In this document: piece by piece, positions 29,188-40,747 of the stretch | How positions within the stretch are numbered: the first letter of the stretch is position 1 | How the letters are laid out: each line of letters starts with the position of its first letter | Source: an uncultured beta proteobacterium | Lineage (GTDB): Bacteria > Pseudomonadota > Gammaproteobacteria > Burkholderiales > Burkholderiaceae_C | Direction: 5' to 3' | Assembly: GCA_903876735.1 (NCBI GenBank) | Contig: CAIRAW010000059.1 | Coordinates: forward strand, 1 to 64,000 | DNA length: 64,000 bases | Made by a program: the position numbers and the translations under genes | Notes under the pieces: generated by a model | Told to the model about the DNA's origin: nothing | What the model saw: the letters and a program-made list of their open reading frames with translations, nothing else | The model's database searches: none

Positions 29188-29841
29188 ATGAAAACCGATT
29201 CCGAGTTGAAGAAAGACGTGCTGACCGAGTTGGCATGGGATCCGCTGGTACCTGAGACCAAGATCGGTGTCGCGGTCCACGAAGGCGTCGTTACCCTGAC
29301 CGGTCACCTGGAAACCTATGCCGAAAAGGTCGCTGCCCAGCGCGCCGTCGAACATGTCTCGGGCGTGAAAGCGATCGCGCTTGAGATGGAAGTGGTACCG
29401 CAGGGCCTCCATAAGCGCAGCGACACCGAAATCGCCATGGCGGTTGAGCACGCACTGGGCTGGAACGCCTCGGTGCCCAAAGACCGGGTCAAGGTCACAG
29501 TGGAAAAAGGCTGGCTGACGCTGAACGGCGAGCTGGACTGGAACTTCCAGCGCCGCGCCGTCGAGCGCATGTTGCGACCGCTCAAGGGCGTGGTCGGGAT
29601 CACCGACAACATCACGCTCAAGGCGTTGCCGGTACCGGTCAACATCGCGACCCGGATTCAGGATGCGCTGCTGCGCCAGGCCACGCGCGAGGCGCGGCGC
29701 ATCGATATTTCGATGGAGGGCAGCGTGGTGACGCTGCGCGGACACGTGCATTCCTGGGCCGAGAAAAATGCGGCCGAAGGCGCCACCTGGTCGGCCCCGG
29801 GTGTGAGCCACGTCAACAACGAATTGACAGTCGAGTCCTAG
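29188..29841 (+). CDS. Three-BON-domain protein (OsmY-like), probably cytoplasmic
   Basis: Encodes 217 residues made of three BON domains (about 5-70, 75-140 and 150-216), each with the helix then GxVxLxGxV strand pattern (EGVVTLTGHLE, KGWLTLNGELDW, GSVVTLRGHVHSWAEK). BON domains bind phospholipid or other hydrophobic surfaces and occur in osmotic stress proteins. No signal peptide is seen, so periplasmic location as in OsmY is unlikely. It is nine bases upstream of the CBS gene. The possible oxygen-linked promoter is at 29103-29143. Confidence 0.9.
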   Translation: MKTDSELKKDVLTELAWDPLVPETKIGVAVHEGVVTLTGHLETYAEKVAAQRAVEHVSGVKAIALEMEVVPQGLHKRSDTEIAMAVEHALGWNASVPKDRVKVTVEKGWLTLNGELDWNFQRRAVERMLRPLKGVVGITDNITLKALPVPVNIATRIQDALLRQATREARRIDISMEGSVVTLRGHVHSWAEKNAAEGATWSAPGVSHVNNELTVES

Positions 29842-29849
29842 GTCCTGCC

Positions 29850-30302
29850 ATGGCAACGCGACTGAAAGACTTTGCGACCGCGCAGGTCGCCGTGGTGGAG
29901 CCTGAAACCTCGGCCCTGGTGGTGTCCCGACTCATGCGCCAGCACCACATAGGTGCCCTGGTGGTGGTGGAAGCCGGCGGCGGCAACCGGCCCATTGGCA
30001 TCGTGACCGACCGCGACCTGGTGCTCGAACTGATGAGCGAGGGCCTTGATCCGGAGGTCTTCACCGCTGGCGACATCATGTCGGTCGATCTGGTGCTGGC
30101 CGATCCCGAAATGGATGCGATGGACGCCGTGCAGTTGATGAAGACCCATCGGCTGCGCCGGCTCGTCATCGCCGACCCCAGTGGCGCATTGGCCGGCATC
30201 GTCACGATGGAGGATGTGCTGCTGCTGTTGACACGCGAGCTCGCCAACCTGACCAGCGGCATCGCCGGTGCGCGCGATCGCGAAGTCAAGGAACGCGCCT
30301 GA
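29850..30302 (+). CDS. Tandem CBS-domain protein
   Basis: Encodes 150 residues forming a two-CBS Bateman module (about residues 10-65 and 75-135), with [14 protein letters not shown] closing the first and [18 protein letters not shown] the second. Such small stand-alone proteins bind adenine nucleotides and report energy status. It follows the BON gene by nine bases and precedes the acyl-CoA synthetase gene by 42, so all may be one transcript. Partner protein unknown. Confidence 0.9.
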   Translation: MATRLKDFATAQVAVVEPETSALVVSRLMRQHHIGALVVVEAGGGNRPIGIVTDRDLVLELMSEGLDPEVFTAGDIMSVDLVLADPEMDAMDAVQLMKTHRLRRLVIADPSGALAGIVTMEDVLLLLTRELANLTSGIAGARDREVKERA

Positions 30303-30343
30303 AGCTGCAGCGCAGCAGCAGCCCAGCCCGAACCGAGTCACGC

Positions 30344-32118
<1,775 letters not shown>

Positions 32119-32122
<4 letters not shown>

Positions 32123-33108
32123 ATGAAACCGCGGCGTGGAGCAAAGAGCTGACACTGGCGCTGCTGGCCGACATGCTGCGCGTGCGGCGCATGGAAGAAA
32201 AAGCGGCCGAGCTTTACGGGCAGCAAAAGATCCGCGGGTTTCTGCACCTCTACATCGGCGAGGAAGCCATCGCCGCCGGTGCCATGCGCGCCCTGCGACC
32301 CGAGGACAACGTGGTTGCGACCTACCGCGAGCATGGCCATGCGCTGCTGCGCGGCCTGGGCATGGACGCCATCATGGCCGAGATGTACGGCAAGCAGCAG
32401 GGCTGCTCGCGCGGGCGTGGCGGCTCCATGCACCTGTTTGACCGGGAGCACCGTTTTTTTGGCGGCCAGGCCATCGTCGCTGCCGGTCTGCCGCTGGCCA
32501 CCGGCCTGGCGCTGGCCGACAAGATGCAGGGGCGCGCCGGACTGACGGCCTGCTTCTTCGGCGAAGGGGCCGTCGCCGAGGGCGCGTTCCATGAAGCGAT
32601 GAACCTGGCCGCGCTGTGGCAACTGCCGCTGCTGTTTTGCTGCGAGAACAACCGCTACGCCATGGGCACGGCGCTGGCGCTGTCACAGGCGCAGACTGAT
32701 TTGTGCGTCAAGGCCGCGTCCTACGGCATGGCCAGCCTGCAGGTCGACGGCATGGATGTGGTGGCGGTGCACGAGGGGCTGAAGTCCGCGGCACAGCAGG
32801 TGCGCGACAAGGGACCAGTGTTCGTCGAACTGCAGACCTACCGCTTTCGCGCCCACTCCATGTTCGACCCCGAGCTCTACCGCGACAAGCAGGAAGTCCA
32901 GGCCTGGAAGCAGCGCGGGCCGATCCACAATTTCAGCGCCTGCCTGAAGGCACAGGGCAGTTTGACCGAGGACGAGTTCCTGGCGCTCGACTCGGCAGCG
33001 CAGGCCGAAGTCGACGCCGCCGTCGCCTTCGCCGAGGCCGGCAGTTGGGAGCCGGTCGAAGACTTGCTGCGCGACGTCACCACGCCAGTATCGATGGGGG
33101 GCGCCTGA
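32119..33108 (+). CDS. pdhA: 2-oxo acid (pyruvate-type) dehydrogenase E1 alpha subunit
   Basis: Encodes 329 residues. It has the thiamine-diphosphate half of an alpha2beta2 E1: [20 protein letters not shown] and the ThDP/Mg loop [20 protein letters not shown] ending near ENNRYAMGT. The start overlaps the upstream synthetase stop (ATGA) and the stop overlaps the next start (TGATG). It is most similar in motifs to PdhA/AcoA type subunits, so pyruvate or acetoin are both possible; branched-chain substrates are less likely. Confidence 0.88.
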
Positions 33109-34097
33109 TGGGCCGGCGCATCAGCTACCGCGAGGCGCTGCGCGAAGCATTGCGGGAGGCGCTGCAGGCTGACCCGCGGGTCTTCCTGATGGGCGAAGAT
33201 GTCGGACGCTACGGCGGCAGCTACGCCGTCTCCAAGGGTCTGCTCGATGAATTCGGTCCCGAGCGCATCCGCGACACGCCGCTGTCCGAACTCGGCTTTG
33301 TCGGGGCCGGTATTGGCGCCGCGCTCGGCGGCATGCGCCCGATCGTCGAAGTCATGACCGTCAACTTCAGCCTGCTGGCGCTGGACCCCATCGTCAACAG
33401 TGCGGCCATGCTGCGCCACATGTCAGGCGGCCAGTTCTCGGTGCCGGTCGTGATCCGCATGGCCAGCGGCGCCGGGCGTCAGGTGGCGGCCCAGCATTCG
33501 AACAGTTTCGAGAGCTGGTACGCCCATGTGCCGGGCCTGCGCGTGCTCAGTCCGGCCACGGTGGAAGACGCGCGTGCCATGCTGGCGCCGGCGCTGGCCG
33601 ACCCGGACCCGGTGCTGATCTTCGAGCACGCCCAGCTCTACAACCTGGAGCAGGAGCTGCCCGATATCGAGCCGTTTTCGGTCGACATCCACAGCGCATG
33701 CGTGCGCCGCAGCGGCAGCGACATCAGCCTGATCACCTGCGGCGGTTGTCTGCCCAAGACCTTGCAGGCGGCCGAAGAACTGGCGGGCCTGGGCATCTCC
33801 GCTGAAGTGGTCGACCTGCGCGTGCTGCGCCCGCTTGACGACGCCACGCTGCTGGCCTCGGTGCGCAAGTGCCGCCGCGCGGTGGTCGTTATCGAGGCCT
33901 GGCGCTCGGGCAGCCTGGCGGCCGAAATCATGGCGCGCATTGCCGAGCAGGCCTTCTTTGAGCTCGACGCCCCGCTGGCGCGCGTCTGCAGCGAGGAGGT
34001 GCCGATTCCTTATGCGCGCCACCTGGAAGAAGCGGCCTTGCCGCAGGTGGCAAAAATTGTGGCGGCGGCACAAGCCTTGCTGGGCCTCAAACCATGA
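33108..34097 (+). CDS. pdhB: 2-oxo acid (pyruvate-type) dehydrogenase E1 beta subunit
   Basis: Encodes 329 residues from the ATG at 33108, which overlaps the E1 alpha stop. The sequence begins [19 protein letters not shown] and has the canonical [36 protein letters not shown] and EVMTVNF motifs of E1 beta subunits. It forms the second half of the ThDP site. The stop overlaps the E2 start (ATGA). An open frame extending into E1 alpha is a shadow. Confidence 0.9.
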   Translation: MGRRISYREALREALREALQADPRVFLMGEDVGRYGGSYAVSKGLLDEFGPERIRDTPLSELGFVGAGIGAALGGMRPIVEVMTVNFSLLALDPIVNSAAMLRHMSGGQFSVPVVIRMASGAGRQVAAQHSNSFESWYAHVPGLRVLSPATVEDARAMLAPALADPDPVLIFEHAQLYNLEQELPDIEPFSVDIHSACVRRSGSDISLITCGGCLPKTLQAAEELAGLGISAEVVDLRVLRPLDDATLLASVRKCRRAVVVIEAWRSGSLAAEIMARIAEQAFFELDAPLARVCSEEVPIPYARHLEEAALPQVAKIVAAAQALLGLKP

Positions 34098-35269
34098 TCG
34101 AATTCACCTTGCCCTCTTTGGGCGCTGACATGGACGAAGGCACGCTGCTGAGTTGGCAGGTCAAGCCCGGCGACAGCGTCAAGCGCGGCCAGGTGGTGGC
34201 GGTGGTTGACACCTCGAAAGCGGCGGTCGACGTCGAAATCTGGCAGGACGGCGTGGTGGCCGAGCTCAAGGTGGCCCCGGGCGAAAAGGTGCCGGTGGGC
34301 ACTGTGCTGGCCACCTTGCACGCACCCGGTGAAACGACAACATCAACGCCTGCTGCACCGACACCGGCGAGCAGTCCAGCGCAGCGCCATCCGGTCTCGC
34401 CGCTGGCGCGCAAACGGGCACGCGAACTCGGCATCGATCCGGACACGCTGCGCGGCAGCGGCGCGCAGGGCTCGGTCACGCTGGCCGACATCGAAGCTGC
34501 GGCAAAAGCGTCACCAGCGCCTGAAGTGGTGGCGCCCGGCGCGCCTGCGGCCTCGGACGCAATCGCGCGCCAGAAGGAAATGCGCCGCGCAATTGCGGCC
34601 GCGATGAGTCGCTCCAAACGCGAGATTCCGCACTATTACCTGAGCGAAACCATCCCCATGGGAACGGCTCTGGCCTGGCTGCAGCAACGCAATCGGAATC
34701 TGCCGATCACCGAACGCATCCTGCCGGCCGCGCTGCTGCTCAAGGCGGTGGCGCTGGCGCTGCAGCGCACACCGCAGCTCAACGGTTTTTTCCGCGACGG
34801 CGTCTTTGTTCCGGCCAGCAGCGTGCATGCGGGCGTGGCGATTTCGCTGCGCGGCGGCGGCCTGGTGGCGCCTGCCATCCACGCCGTCGAGACGCTGACG
34901 CTGAACCAGTTGATGGCCGCGCTGGGCGATCTGGTCAAACGCGCGCGCGCCGGTTCGCTGCGCAGCTCGGAAATGTCGGACCCGAGCATCACCGTCACGA
35001 ATCTGGGCGACCAGAGTGCGCAAACGGTGTTCGGCGTGATCTACCCGCCGCAGGTGGCACTGGTCGGCTTTGGCGCCATCGCCGAGCGGCCCTGGGTTGA
35101 AGCCGGCGCCTTGTGTGCCGCGCCGCTGCTCACGGCCACGCTGGCAGCAGACCACCGGGTCTCGGACGGGCACCAGGGTGCGCTGTTTCTGGTCGAGCTG
35201 CGCGAGCGTCTGCAGCAGCCACAAGCCCTGGCCGACGCCTGCGCCACGTCCACCCTGACACAGGAGTAG
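34094..35269 (+). CDS. pdhC: Dihydrolipoamide acyltransferase (E2)
   Basis: Encodes 391 residues. An N-terminal lipoyl domain (residues about 1-76) has the lipoylation lysine in [11 protein letters not shown] Pro/Ala/Thr linker follows, then a peripheral subunit-binding domain ([32 protein letters not shown], about 98-133) and the catalytic core ending in [14 protein letters not shown], with active His and Asp. Lipoylation would depend on LipB/LipA, encoded at 5.8-7.5 kb. No E3 gene follows, so the complex must borrow dihydrolipoamide dehydrogenase from elsewhere. Confidence 0.92.
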   Translation: MIEFTLPSLGADMDEGTLLSWQVKPGDSVKRGQVVAVVDTSKAAVDVEIWQDGVVAELKVAPGEKVPVGTVLATLHAPGETTTSTPAAPTPASSPAQRHPVSPLARKRARELGIDPDTLRGSGAQGSVTLADIEAAAKASPAPEVVAPGAPAASDAIARQKEMRRAIAAAMSRSKREIPHYYLSETIPMGTALAWLQQRNRNLPITERILPAALLLKAVALALQRTPQLNGFFRDGVFVPASSVHAGVAISLRGGGLVAPAIHAVETLTLNQLMAALGDLVKRARAGSLRSSEMSDPSITVTNLGDQSAQTVFGVIYPPQVALVGFGAIAERPWVEAGALCAAPLLTATLAADHRVSDGHQGALFLVELRERLQQPQALADACATSTLTQE

Positions 35270-35273
35270 GCCC

Positions 35274-35525
35274 ATGAAACCTGACAAAAAAGCGCTGATC
35301 CAGGAGGCGGTGACCCTGCTCAAGGCGATCGCGCCCGAAATCGATGCCGACACCCTCGCGCCCGAGCGGCCGCTACGCGAGCAAGTCGATCTCGATTCCA
35401 TGGACTGGCTCAATTTTCTGATCAGCCTGCACCAGCGTTTCCAGGTCGAGATTGCGGAATCGGACTACGCCCAGCTGCGTTCGCTGAACAACGTGGCAGA
35501 CTACCTGTCAGCCAGGCTGCCCTAG
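35274..35525 (+). CDS. Acyl carrier protein
   Basis: Encodes 83 residues with a phosphopantetheine attachment serine at Ser42 in DLDSMDWLNFL, flanked by the expected acidic helix. It is not the housekeeping AcpP, which reads DSLD and lies with fab genes. It starts four bases after the E2 stop with AGGAG upstream, so it is part of the dehydrogenase operon. An ACP next to an E1-E2 complex and an acyl-CoA synthetase is unusual and hints that it may receive or supply the acyl group. Confidence 0.88.
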   Translation: MKPDKKALIQEAVTLLKAIAPEIDADTLAPERPLREQVDLDSMDWLNFLISLHQRFQVEIAESDYAQLRSLNNVADYLSARLP

Positions 35526-35569
35526 GCGGTCTGCAAACCGGCATTGCAATATGTGCCAAGGGAGTCCGC

Positions 35570-36172
35570 ATGAACAAGAAGATCCGCGATCTGCTCGACC
35601 AGATCGCCGCGCTGGAAAATGACTTGCGCGCCACCGTGCAGGAGCAGGAGGCCAATGCGCTGTTTGAGATCCGGGGCAAGCGCATCGAGTTCGAGACCTC
35701 GGTGCGCGACGCGCATCAGCGCCTCAAGCAGGGCTTTTTCCGCTGGCTGGTGACGAACCGGCCGCAAAACCTGATCACCGGCCCGATCATCTACAGCATG
35801 ATTGTTCCGCTGCTGCTGCTTGACCTGTGCGTGAGCTTTTACCAGGCCACTTGCTTCCCGATTTACGGCATCAGCAAGGTGCGCCGCGGCGACTACATTG
35901 TGTTTGACCGTCAGCAGCTCAGCTACCTCAATTTCATTGAAAAGTTTCATTGCACCTACTGCGCCTACGGCAACGGCCTGATCGCTTATGTGAGCGAGAT
36001 CGTCGGGCGCACCGAGGAATATTTCTGTCCGATCAAGCACGCGCGCAAAGTGCTGGGCAATCATTCGCGCTATGCGCGTTTCATGGGTTACGGCGAGGCC
36101 GCCGACTACCACGCCAAACTCGAGGAGTACCGCGTCGCTCTGGGCCAGTTGCCGCCAAAACGGGAGCCGTGA
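35570..36172 (+). CDS. Membrane-anchored protein with conserved-looking cysteines, unknown function
   Basis: Encodes 200 residues. An N-terminal coiled-coil stretch (about 1-55) is followed by one hydrophobic segment (about 68-90, TGPIIYSMIVPLLLLDLCVS) and a soluble domain containing FHCTYCAYGNGLIAYVSEI and EYFCPIKHA. The CxxC plus a later Cys suggests metal or redox chemistry. I recall similar unannotated proteins with the CxYC...YGNG...CPIKHA pattern in other proteobacteria, but no assigned function. It lies 44 bases after the ACP gene on the same strand. Confidence 0.7.
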   Translation: MNKKIRDLLDQIAALENDLRATVQEQEANALFEIRGKRIEFETSVRDAHQRLKQGFFRWLVTNRPQNLITGPIIYSMIVPLLLLDLCVSFYQATCFPIYGISKVRRGDYIVFDRQQLSYLNFIEKFHCTYCAYGNGLIAYVSEIVGRTEEYFCPIKHARKVLGNHSRYARFMGYGEAADYHAKLEEYRVALGQLPPKREP

Positions 36173-36210
36173 AATTGAAAGCGGCCGAGTTGGACGATGC
36201 CGGCGCTGCG

Positions 36211-36711
36211 CTACTTGGCGGGAAACGTCGCCCGCACCATACGGCCGGCTGAAAGCTGGCACTCGCCCTCACCGCCGCCCGCCATGCCATGCGCCGGCTC
36301 AACCAGATGAAAACGGCAACGCATGCGCTGCTGGTCGGGTGCTTCCAGCGTCGCCACCACCTTGCCCGAGTAATGGGTGATGAACTGGGTGGTTGGATAG
36401 GGCGCGCCGATATGGCCACCCCAGTACGGCCAGTCGTACCAGCCCGAACGCCAGTGCGTCCACAGCGGGTTGAGCATGTCGGCGCGCGTCTGTTGCGTGA
36501 TCTGGAAGAAGCGCCCGGCAAAGGTCTGGCCGGGCAGCACCGCCTGCATGCTGCCGCTGATGCCGCCGTCGGTGCTCTTCCAGCTAAAGCTCACCGCTTC
36601 ATCGCTGACGCCCGCAGCGCTCAGCTGACCGCCGCCAATGCCGGTGGTGGTGCAAGCGGTCAGAGCCGCCAAAGGCAACAACAAGACCGCCAACCACTTT
36701 GCGCTTTTCAT
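36211..36711 (-). CDS. Small lipoprotein, unknown function
   Basis: Encodes 166 residues from the ATG at 36711, with AGGAG six bases upstream. The N-terminus is a lipoprotein signal ending in the lipobox LTAC (mature Cys22), followed by a Gly/Thr-rich linker. The rest is a predicted beta-rich domain (FAGRFFQITQQTRADMLNPL). An open frame extends further upstream but lacks a signal sequence. It is convergent with the preceding operon. Function unknown; envelope location is inferred from the lipobox. Confidence 0.75.
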   Translation of the reverse strand: MKSAKWLAVLLLPLAALTACTTTGIGGGQLSAAGVSDEAVSFSWKSTDGGISGSMQAVLPGQTFAGRFFQITQQTRADMLNPLWTHWRSGWYDWPYWGGHIGAPYPTTQFITHYSGKVVATLEAPDQQRMRCRFHLVEPAHGMAGGGEGECQLSAGRMVRATFPAK

Positions 36712-36833
36712 TTTGTACTCCTGAATGAACTCCTGACCATCGGCGTGACAAGCACCACACGACTGTCCATTGGCCATTCTAGGAACAAGCGCTGCGGGGA
36801 GCTTTGCGCAAGCGCAAGCCCATTGCGAAGCGG

Positions 36834-37781
36834 TCAAGCCGGCGCGCTGGCCGCATGCACCTGCAGCAGACAATCCTGAAAAGCGCGGCTAGCGCGTGAG
36901 GGCTGCGGCGCGCGCCGCACAATGCAGAAAAAACTGCAGACATAACGAAACAATTCCGGCTTGACGGCACGCATCTGGCCGGCGCTGACAAAGACCTGCG
37001 CGTAATGGTCGGGCAGAAAACCGAGGTACTTGCCTGACAGGATCAAGGTCGCGATCGACTCCTGGTCGTAACCGGTGGCCTTGCGCGTGAGCCGCATCTG
37101 CTGGCTGATTTCCATGTTCGGCGAGTGGTAACCGAGGCCGGCAAAGTCGTGCGCGCGCAAGCCATCCCAATCGGCCGGTTCGGGTACCGCCCGATCGGCC
37201 TGAAACAGCGCATGCTGCGCGCCGCAGTACAAGTACATGGTTTCGGTGAACAACTCGTCGTAGGACAGGGTGTCGGAACTGCGGTGTCCGGGGATCACGC
37301 CAACCTGGAACTGGCCGTCGAGCACGCCGCGCTCGATTGCGTTCAGCGGTGCGACGTGCAGGTGCAGGCTGACTTCCGGCGCCAGTTCAGAAAAGCGCGC
37401 GATGGCGGCACCGATGTGGGCCGCCGGGTTGCTGGCGGTTTTGTCGAAAACCGCGATATTGAGCTGCCCGCCCATGCGGCGGTGGATCTCGTCAACGCTG
37501 CTGCGAAAGGCGTCGGCTCCGGCCAGCAGGCGCAGGGTCTCGGCGTAAATCTGCTCACCCTCGCTGGTCAGCGCGAAACCGGCGCGGCCACGCCGGCACA
37601 GGCTAAGGCCGAGTCGCGTTTCCAGGTCCTTGATATGACGGCTGATGGTCGAGGTGCCAATATTGAGCTCGAGTTCGGCCGCCGCCATGCCGCCGCACTC
37701 GACCACGCTCTTGAAGACGCGCAGCAGGCGGATGTCCATGTCGCTCAACTGACCCAGGGAAGCGCGGCTTTTTACTTGCAT
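36834..37781 (-). CDS. LysR-family regulator of the beta-alanine genes
   Basis: Encodes 315 residues; an alternative start at 37739 (MDIRLLRVF) would remove 14 residues and is equally plausible, as neither has a clear ribosome site. The HTH includes ECGGMAAAELELNIGTSTIS, and the rest is a typical effector-binding domain. It is divergent from the beta-alanine aminotransferase gene, with a palindrome between them (37805-37820), the classical LysR-target arrangement. Confidence 0.85.
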   Translation of the reverse strand: MQVKSRASLGQLSDMDIRLLRVFKSVVECGGMAAAELELNIGTSTISRHIKDLETRLGLSLCRRGRAGFALTSEGEQIYAETLRLLAGADAFRSSVDEIHRRMGGQLNIAVFDKTASNPAAHIGAAIARFSELAPEVSLHLHVAPLNAIERGVLDGQFQVGVIPGHRSSDTLSYDELFTETMYLYCGAQHALFQADRAVPEPADWDGLRAHDFAGLGYHSPNMEISQQMRLTRKATGYDQESIATLILSGKYLGFLPDHYAQVFVSAGQMRAVKPELFRYVCSFFCIVRRAPQPSRASRAFQDCLLQVHAASAPA

Positions 37782-37804
37782 AGATTGGCAACCAAATAGT
37801 GATA

Positions 37805-37820
37805 CTTATACATTTATAAG
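37805..37820. promoter_or_regulatory. Palindromic LysR operator candidate
   Basis: CTTATA-CATT-TATAAG is a perfect six-base inverted repeat in the 90-base region between the LysR gene and the aminotransferase gene. Symmetric T/A-rich sites of this size are typical LysR recognition sites, and the location 52 bases before the aminotransferase ATG suits activation and autorepression. Confidence 0.5.
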
Positions 37821-37871
37821 AGTAACAGACTGGCCCAGAATCGCCTATTCTTTTCCCCCTCTGGAGACACC

Positions 37872-39221
37872 ATGGACATGAACGACGCCCAGCACCTGGA
37901 CACATCCCGCACCGACGCCGCCTGGCTGGACGCGCACTGGATGCCTTTCACCGCCAACCGCCAGTTCAAGGCGGCGCCGCGCATGATGGTCAGCGCCAAG
38001 GGCTGCTACTACACCGACAACCAGGGCAAGCAGATTTTTGACGGCCTGTCGGGTCTGTGGTGCTGCGGTCTGGGCCATGGTCGCACCGAGATCACCGAAG
38101 CGGCGACGCGCCAGATGGCCACGCTCGACTACTCGCCGGCCTTCCAGTTCGGGCACCCGCTGTCATTCGCGCTGGCCAACAAACTCAAGGAGCTGACACC
38201 GACCGGGCTCGACTATGTGTTCTTCACCGGCTCGGGTTCCGAATCCGCCGACACCTCGCTCAAGATGGCACGCGCCTACTGGCGCGCCAAGGGCCAGGCC
38301 AGCAAAACGCGCCTGATCGGGCGCGAAAAAGGCTACCACGGGGTCAACTTCGGCGGCATCTCAGTCGGCGGCATCCTGGGCAACCGCAAGACCTTCGGCC
38401 AGGGCATCGAGGCCGATCACCTGCCGCACACACAACTGCCGGGCAGCGTCTTTTCGCGCGGCATGCCCGAAAAAGGCGCCGAGCTGGCAGATGAATTGCT
38501 CAGACTGATTGCGCTGCACGACGCCAGCAACATCGCCGCCGTGATCGTCGAGCCGTTCTCGGGTTCGGCCGGCGTCATCATCCCGCCCAAGGGTTACCTG
38601 CAACGCCTGCGTGACATCTGCACAGCCAACAACATCCTGCTGATTTTTGACGAAGTGACCACCGGTTTTGGCCGAGCCGGCGCCTACACCGGCGCCGAGG
38701 CCTTCGGCGTGACGCCCGACATCATGAACATCGCCAAGCAGATCACCAACGGCGCGCAGCCCATGGGTGCGGTGTTGGCCAAGAAGGAGATCTACGACAC
38801 CTTCATGGAACAGGGAGGTCCCGACTACATGCTCGAATTCGCGCACGGCTACACCTACTCGGCACACCCGGTTCCCTGCGCCGTCGGGCTGGCCACGCTG
38901 GACCTGCTGGTCAGGGAAAACATGGTGGACAAGGTCAAGGCGCTGGCGCCGTATTTCGAGAACGCCGTGCACAGCTTGAAGGGCGCCAAGAACGTGGCCG
39001 ACATCCGCAACTTCGGTCTGGCCGCTGGCCTGACCATCGCCGCCCTGCCCGGTGAGCCGGCACGCCGGCCCTACGAGATTGCCATGGCGATGCTCAAAAA
39101 AGGCTTTTATGTGCGCTACGGCGGCGATACCATCCAGCTCGCGCCGCCCTTCATCACGACGCCAGCCCAGATCGACAGCCTGGTCAACGCGCTGGGCGAG
39201 TGCATCAACCAAACCGCTTGA
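37872..39221 (+). CDS. aptA: Beta-alanine--pyruvate (omega amino acid) aminotransferase
   Basis: Encodes 449 residues of class III aminotransferases. The N-terminal block (LDAHWMPFTANRQFK, GLSGLWCCGLGHGR) and HGVNFGGISVGGILGNRK are hallmarks of omega-amino acid:pyruvate transaminases. The PLP lysine is in IMNIAKQITNGAQPMGAV. It would convert beta-alanine and pyruvate to malonate semialdehyde and alanine. The next gene, 11 bases downstream, can process the semialdehyde, so together they form a short catabolic route to acetyl-CoA. Confidence 0.93.
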   Translation: MDMNDAQHLDTSRTDAAWLDAHWMPFTANRQFKAAPRMMVSAKGCYYTDNQGKQIFDGLSGLWCCGLGHGRTEITEAATRQMATLDYSPAFQFGHPLSFALANKLKELTPTGLDYVFFTGSGSESADTSLKMARAYWRAKGQASKTRLIGREKGYHGVNFGGISVGGILGNRKTFGQGIEADHLPHTQLPGSVFSRGMPEKGAELADELLRLIALHDASNIAAVIVEPFSGSAGVIIPPKGYLQRLRDICTANNILLIFDEVTTGFGRAGAYTGAEAFGVTPDIMNIAKQITNGAQPMGAVLAKKEIYDTFMEQGGPDYMLEFAHGYTYSAHPVPCAVGLATLDLLVRENMVDKVKALAPYFENAVHSLKGAKNVADIRNFGLAAGLTIAALPGEPARRPYEIAMAMLKKGFYVRYGGDTIQLAPPFITTPAQIDSLVNALGECINQTA

Positions 39222-39232
39222 ACGAATACACC

Positions 39233-40738
39233 ATGCAAAACCTTCCCCTGATTCAACACCTGATCGACGGCCAACTGGTAGCGGGTGGCAGCCGCTCGCA
39301 GGACGTCTTCAACCCGGCCACCGGCAAGGCGGAAAAGCGCGTGCTGCTGGCCGACAAGCTGACGGTCGAGCAGGCCATCGCCTCGGCCCAGGCCGCCTAC
39401 CCGGCCTGGCGCGCGACACCGCCGCTCAAGCGTGCGCGCGTGATGAGCAAACTGAAAACTTTGCTCGAGGACAACGCCGACCAGATCTGCGCCCTGGTCA
39501 CGGCCGAACACGGCAAGGTGCTGAGCGACTCCCTGGGCGAATTGCAGCGTGGCATCGAAAACGTCGAGTACGCGAGCTACGCGCCCGAGTTGCTCAAGGG
39601 CGAGCACAGCCGCAACGTCGGCCCCGGCATGGACTCGTGGAGCGAGTTCCAGGCGCTCGGCGTCACCGCCGGCATCACGCCTTTCAACTTCCCCGTCATG
39701 GTGCCGCTGTGGATGTGGCCGATGGCCGTGGCCTGCGGCAACACCTTCATCCTCAAACCGTCCGAGCGCGACCCCAGCAGCGCCCTGCTGGTGGCCGAAC
39801 TGGCGCTGCAGGCCGGTCTGCCGCCGGGCGTTCTCAACGTGGTGCACGGCGACAAGGAAGCCGTGGACACGCTGCTGACCGACAAACGCGTTCAGGCCAT
39901 CAGCTTTGTCGGCTCGACGCCGATTGCCGAGTACATCTACGCCACCGGCTGTGCCCACGGCAAGCGCGTGCAGGCACTCGGCGGCGCCAAGAACCACGCG
40001 GTGGTGATGCCAGACGCTGACGTACCCAATGCGGTCAGCGCCTTGATGGGCGCGGCCTACGGCTCCTGCGGTGAGCGCTGCATGGCGATCCCGCTGGTCG
40101 TCGCCATCGGCGACGCGACCGCCGACGCCGTGGTGGCGGGCCTGAAAGTCGAGATTGCCAAGATGAAAGTCGGCCCCGGTACCGATTCAAGCAACGACAT
40201 GGGGCCGCTGGTGACGCAGGCACACTTCGACAAGGTCAAGGGTTTTGTCGATCAGGGCGTGGCCGAGGGCGCAACCCTGGTGGTCGACGGCCGCGGCGTC
40301 AAGGTGGCTGGCCATGAAGGCGGCTACTTCCTGGGCGCCTGCCTGTTCGATCACGTCAAGCCCGGCATGACGATTTACCAGGAAGAGATCTTTGGCCCGG
40401 TGCTGGGCGTGATGCGGGTCGCAACGCTGGGCGAAGCGATGGACCTGATCAACGCCCATGAGTACGGCAACGGCACCTGCATCTTCACGCGCGACGGCGA
40501 AGCGGCGCGCTATTTCAGCGACCACATTCTGGTCGGCATGGTCGGCATCAACGTGCCGCTGCCGGTACCGGTGGCCTACCACTCGTTTGGTGGCTGGAAG
40601 CGCTCGCTGTTTGGCGACCTGCACGCCTACGGACCCGATGCCGTGCGTTTTTACACCAAGCGCAAGACCATCACGCAGCGTTGGCCATCGGCCGGCGTGC
40701 GCGAAGGCGCGGTCTTCAGCTTCCCGACGAATCGCTGA
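39233..40738 (+). CDS. mmsA: CoA-acylating methylmalonate/malonate-semialdehyde dehydrogenase
   Basis: Encodes 501 residues from the ATG at 39233. The catalytic cysteine lies in GSCGERCMAIP, the CoA-acylating type rather than the hydrolytic ALDH type, and the region GITPFNFPVMVPLWMWPMA is the MmsA signature. It converts malonate or methylmalonate semialdehyde to acetyl- or propionyl-CoA. Placement 11 bases after the beta-alanine transaminase supports malonate semialdehyde as the main substrate here. Confidence 0.94.
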   Translation: MQNLPLIQHLIDGQLVAGGSRSQDVFNPATGKAEKRVLLADKLTVEQAIASAQAAYPAWRATPPLKRARVMSKLKTLLEDNADQICALVTAEHGKVLSDSLGELQRGIENVEYASYAPELLKGEHSRNVGPGMDSWSEFQALGVTAGITPFNFPVMVPLWMWPMAVACGNTFILKPSERDPSSALLVAELALQAGLPPGVLNVVHGDKEAVDTLLTDKRVQAISFVGSTPIAEYIYATGCAHGKRVQALGGAKNHAVVMPDADVPNAVSALMGAAYGSCGERCMAIPLVVAIGDATADAVVAGLKVEIAKMKVGPGTDSSNDMGPLVTQAHFDKVKGFVDQGVAEGATLVVDGRGVKVAGHEGGYFLGACLFDHVKPGMTIYQEEIFGPVLGVMRVATLGEAMDLINAHEYGNGTCIFTRDGEAARYFSDHILVGMVGINVPLPVPVAYHSFGGWKRSLFGDLHAYGPDAVRFYTKRKTITQRWPSAGVREGAVFSFPTNR

Positions 40739-40747
40739 AGCCGGACT

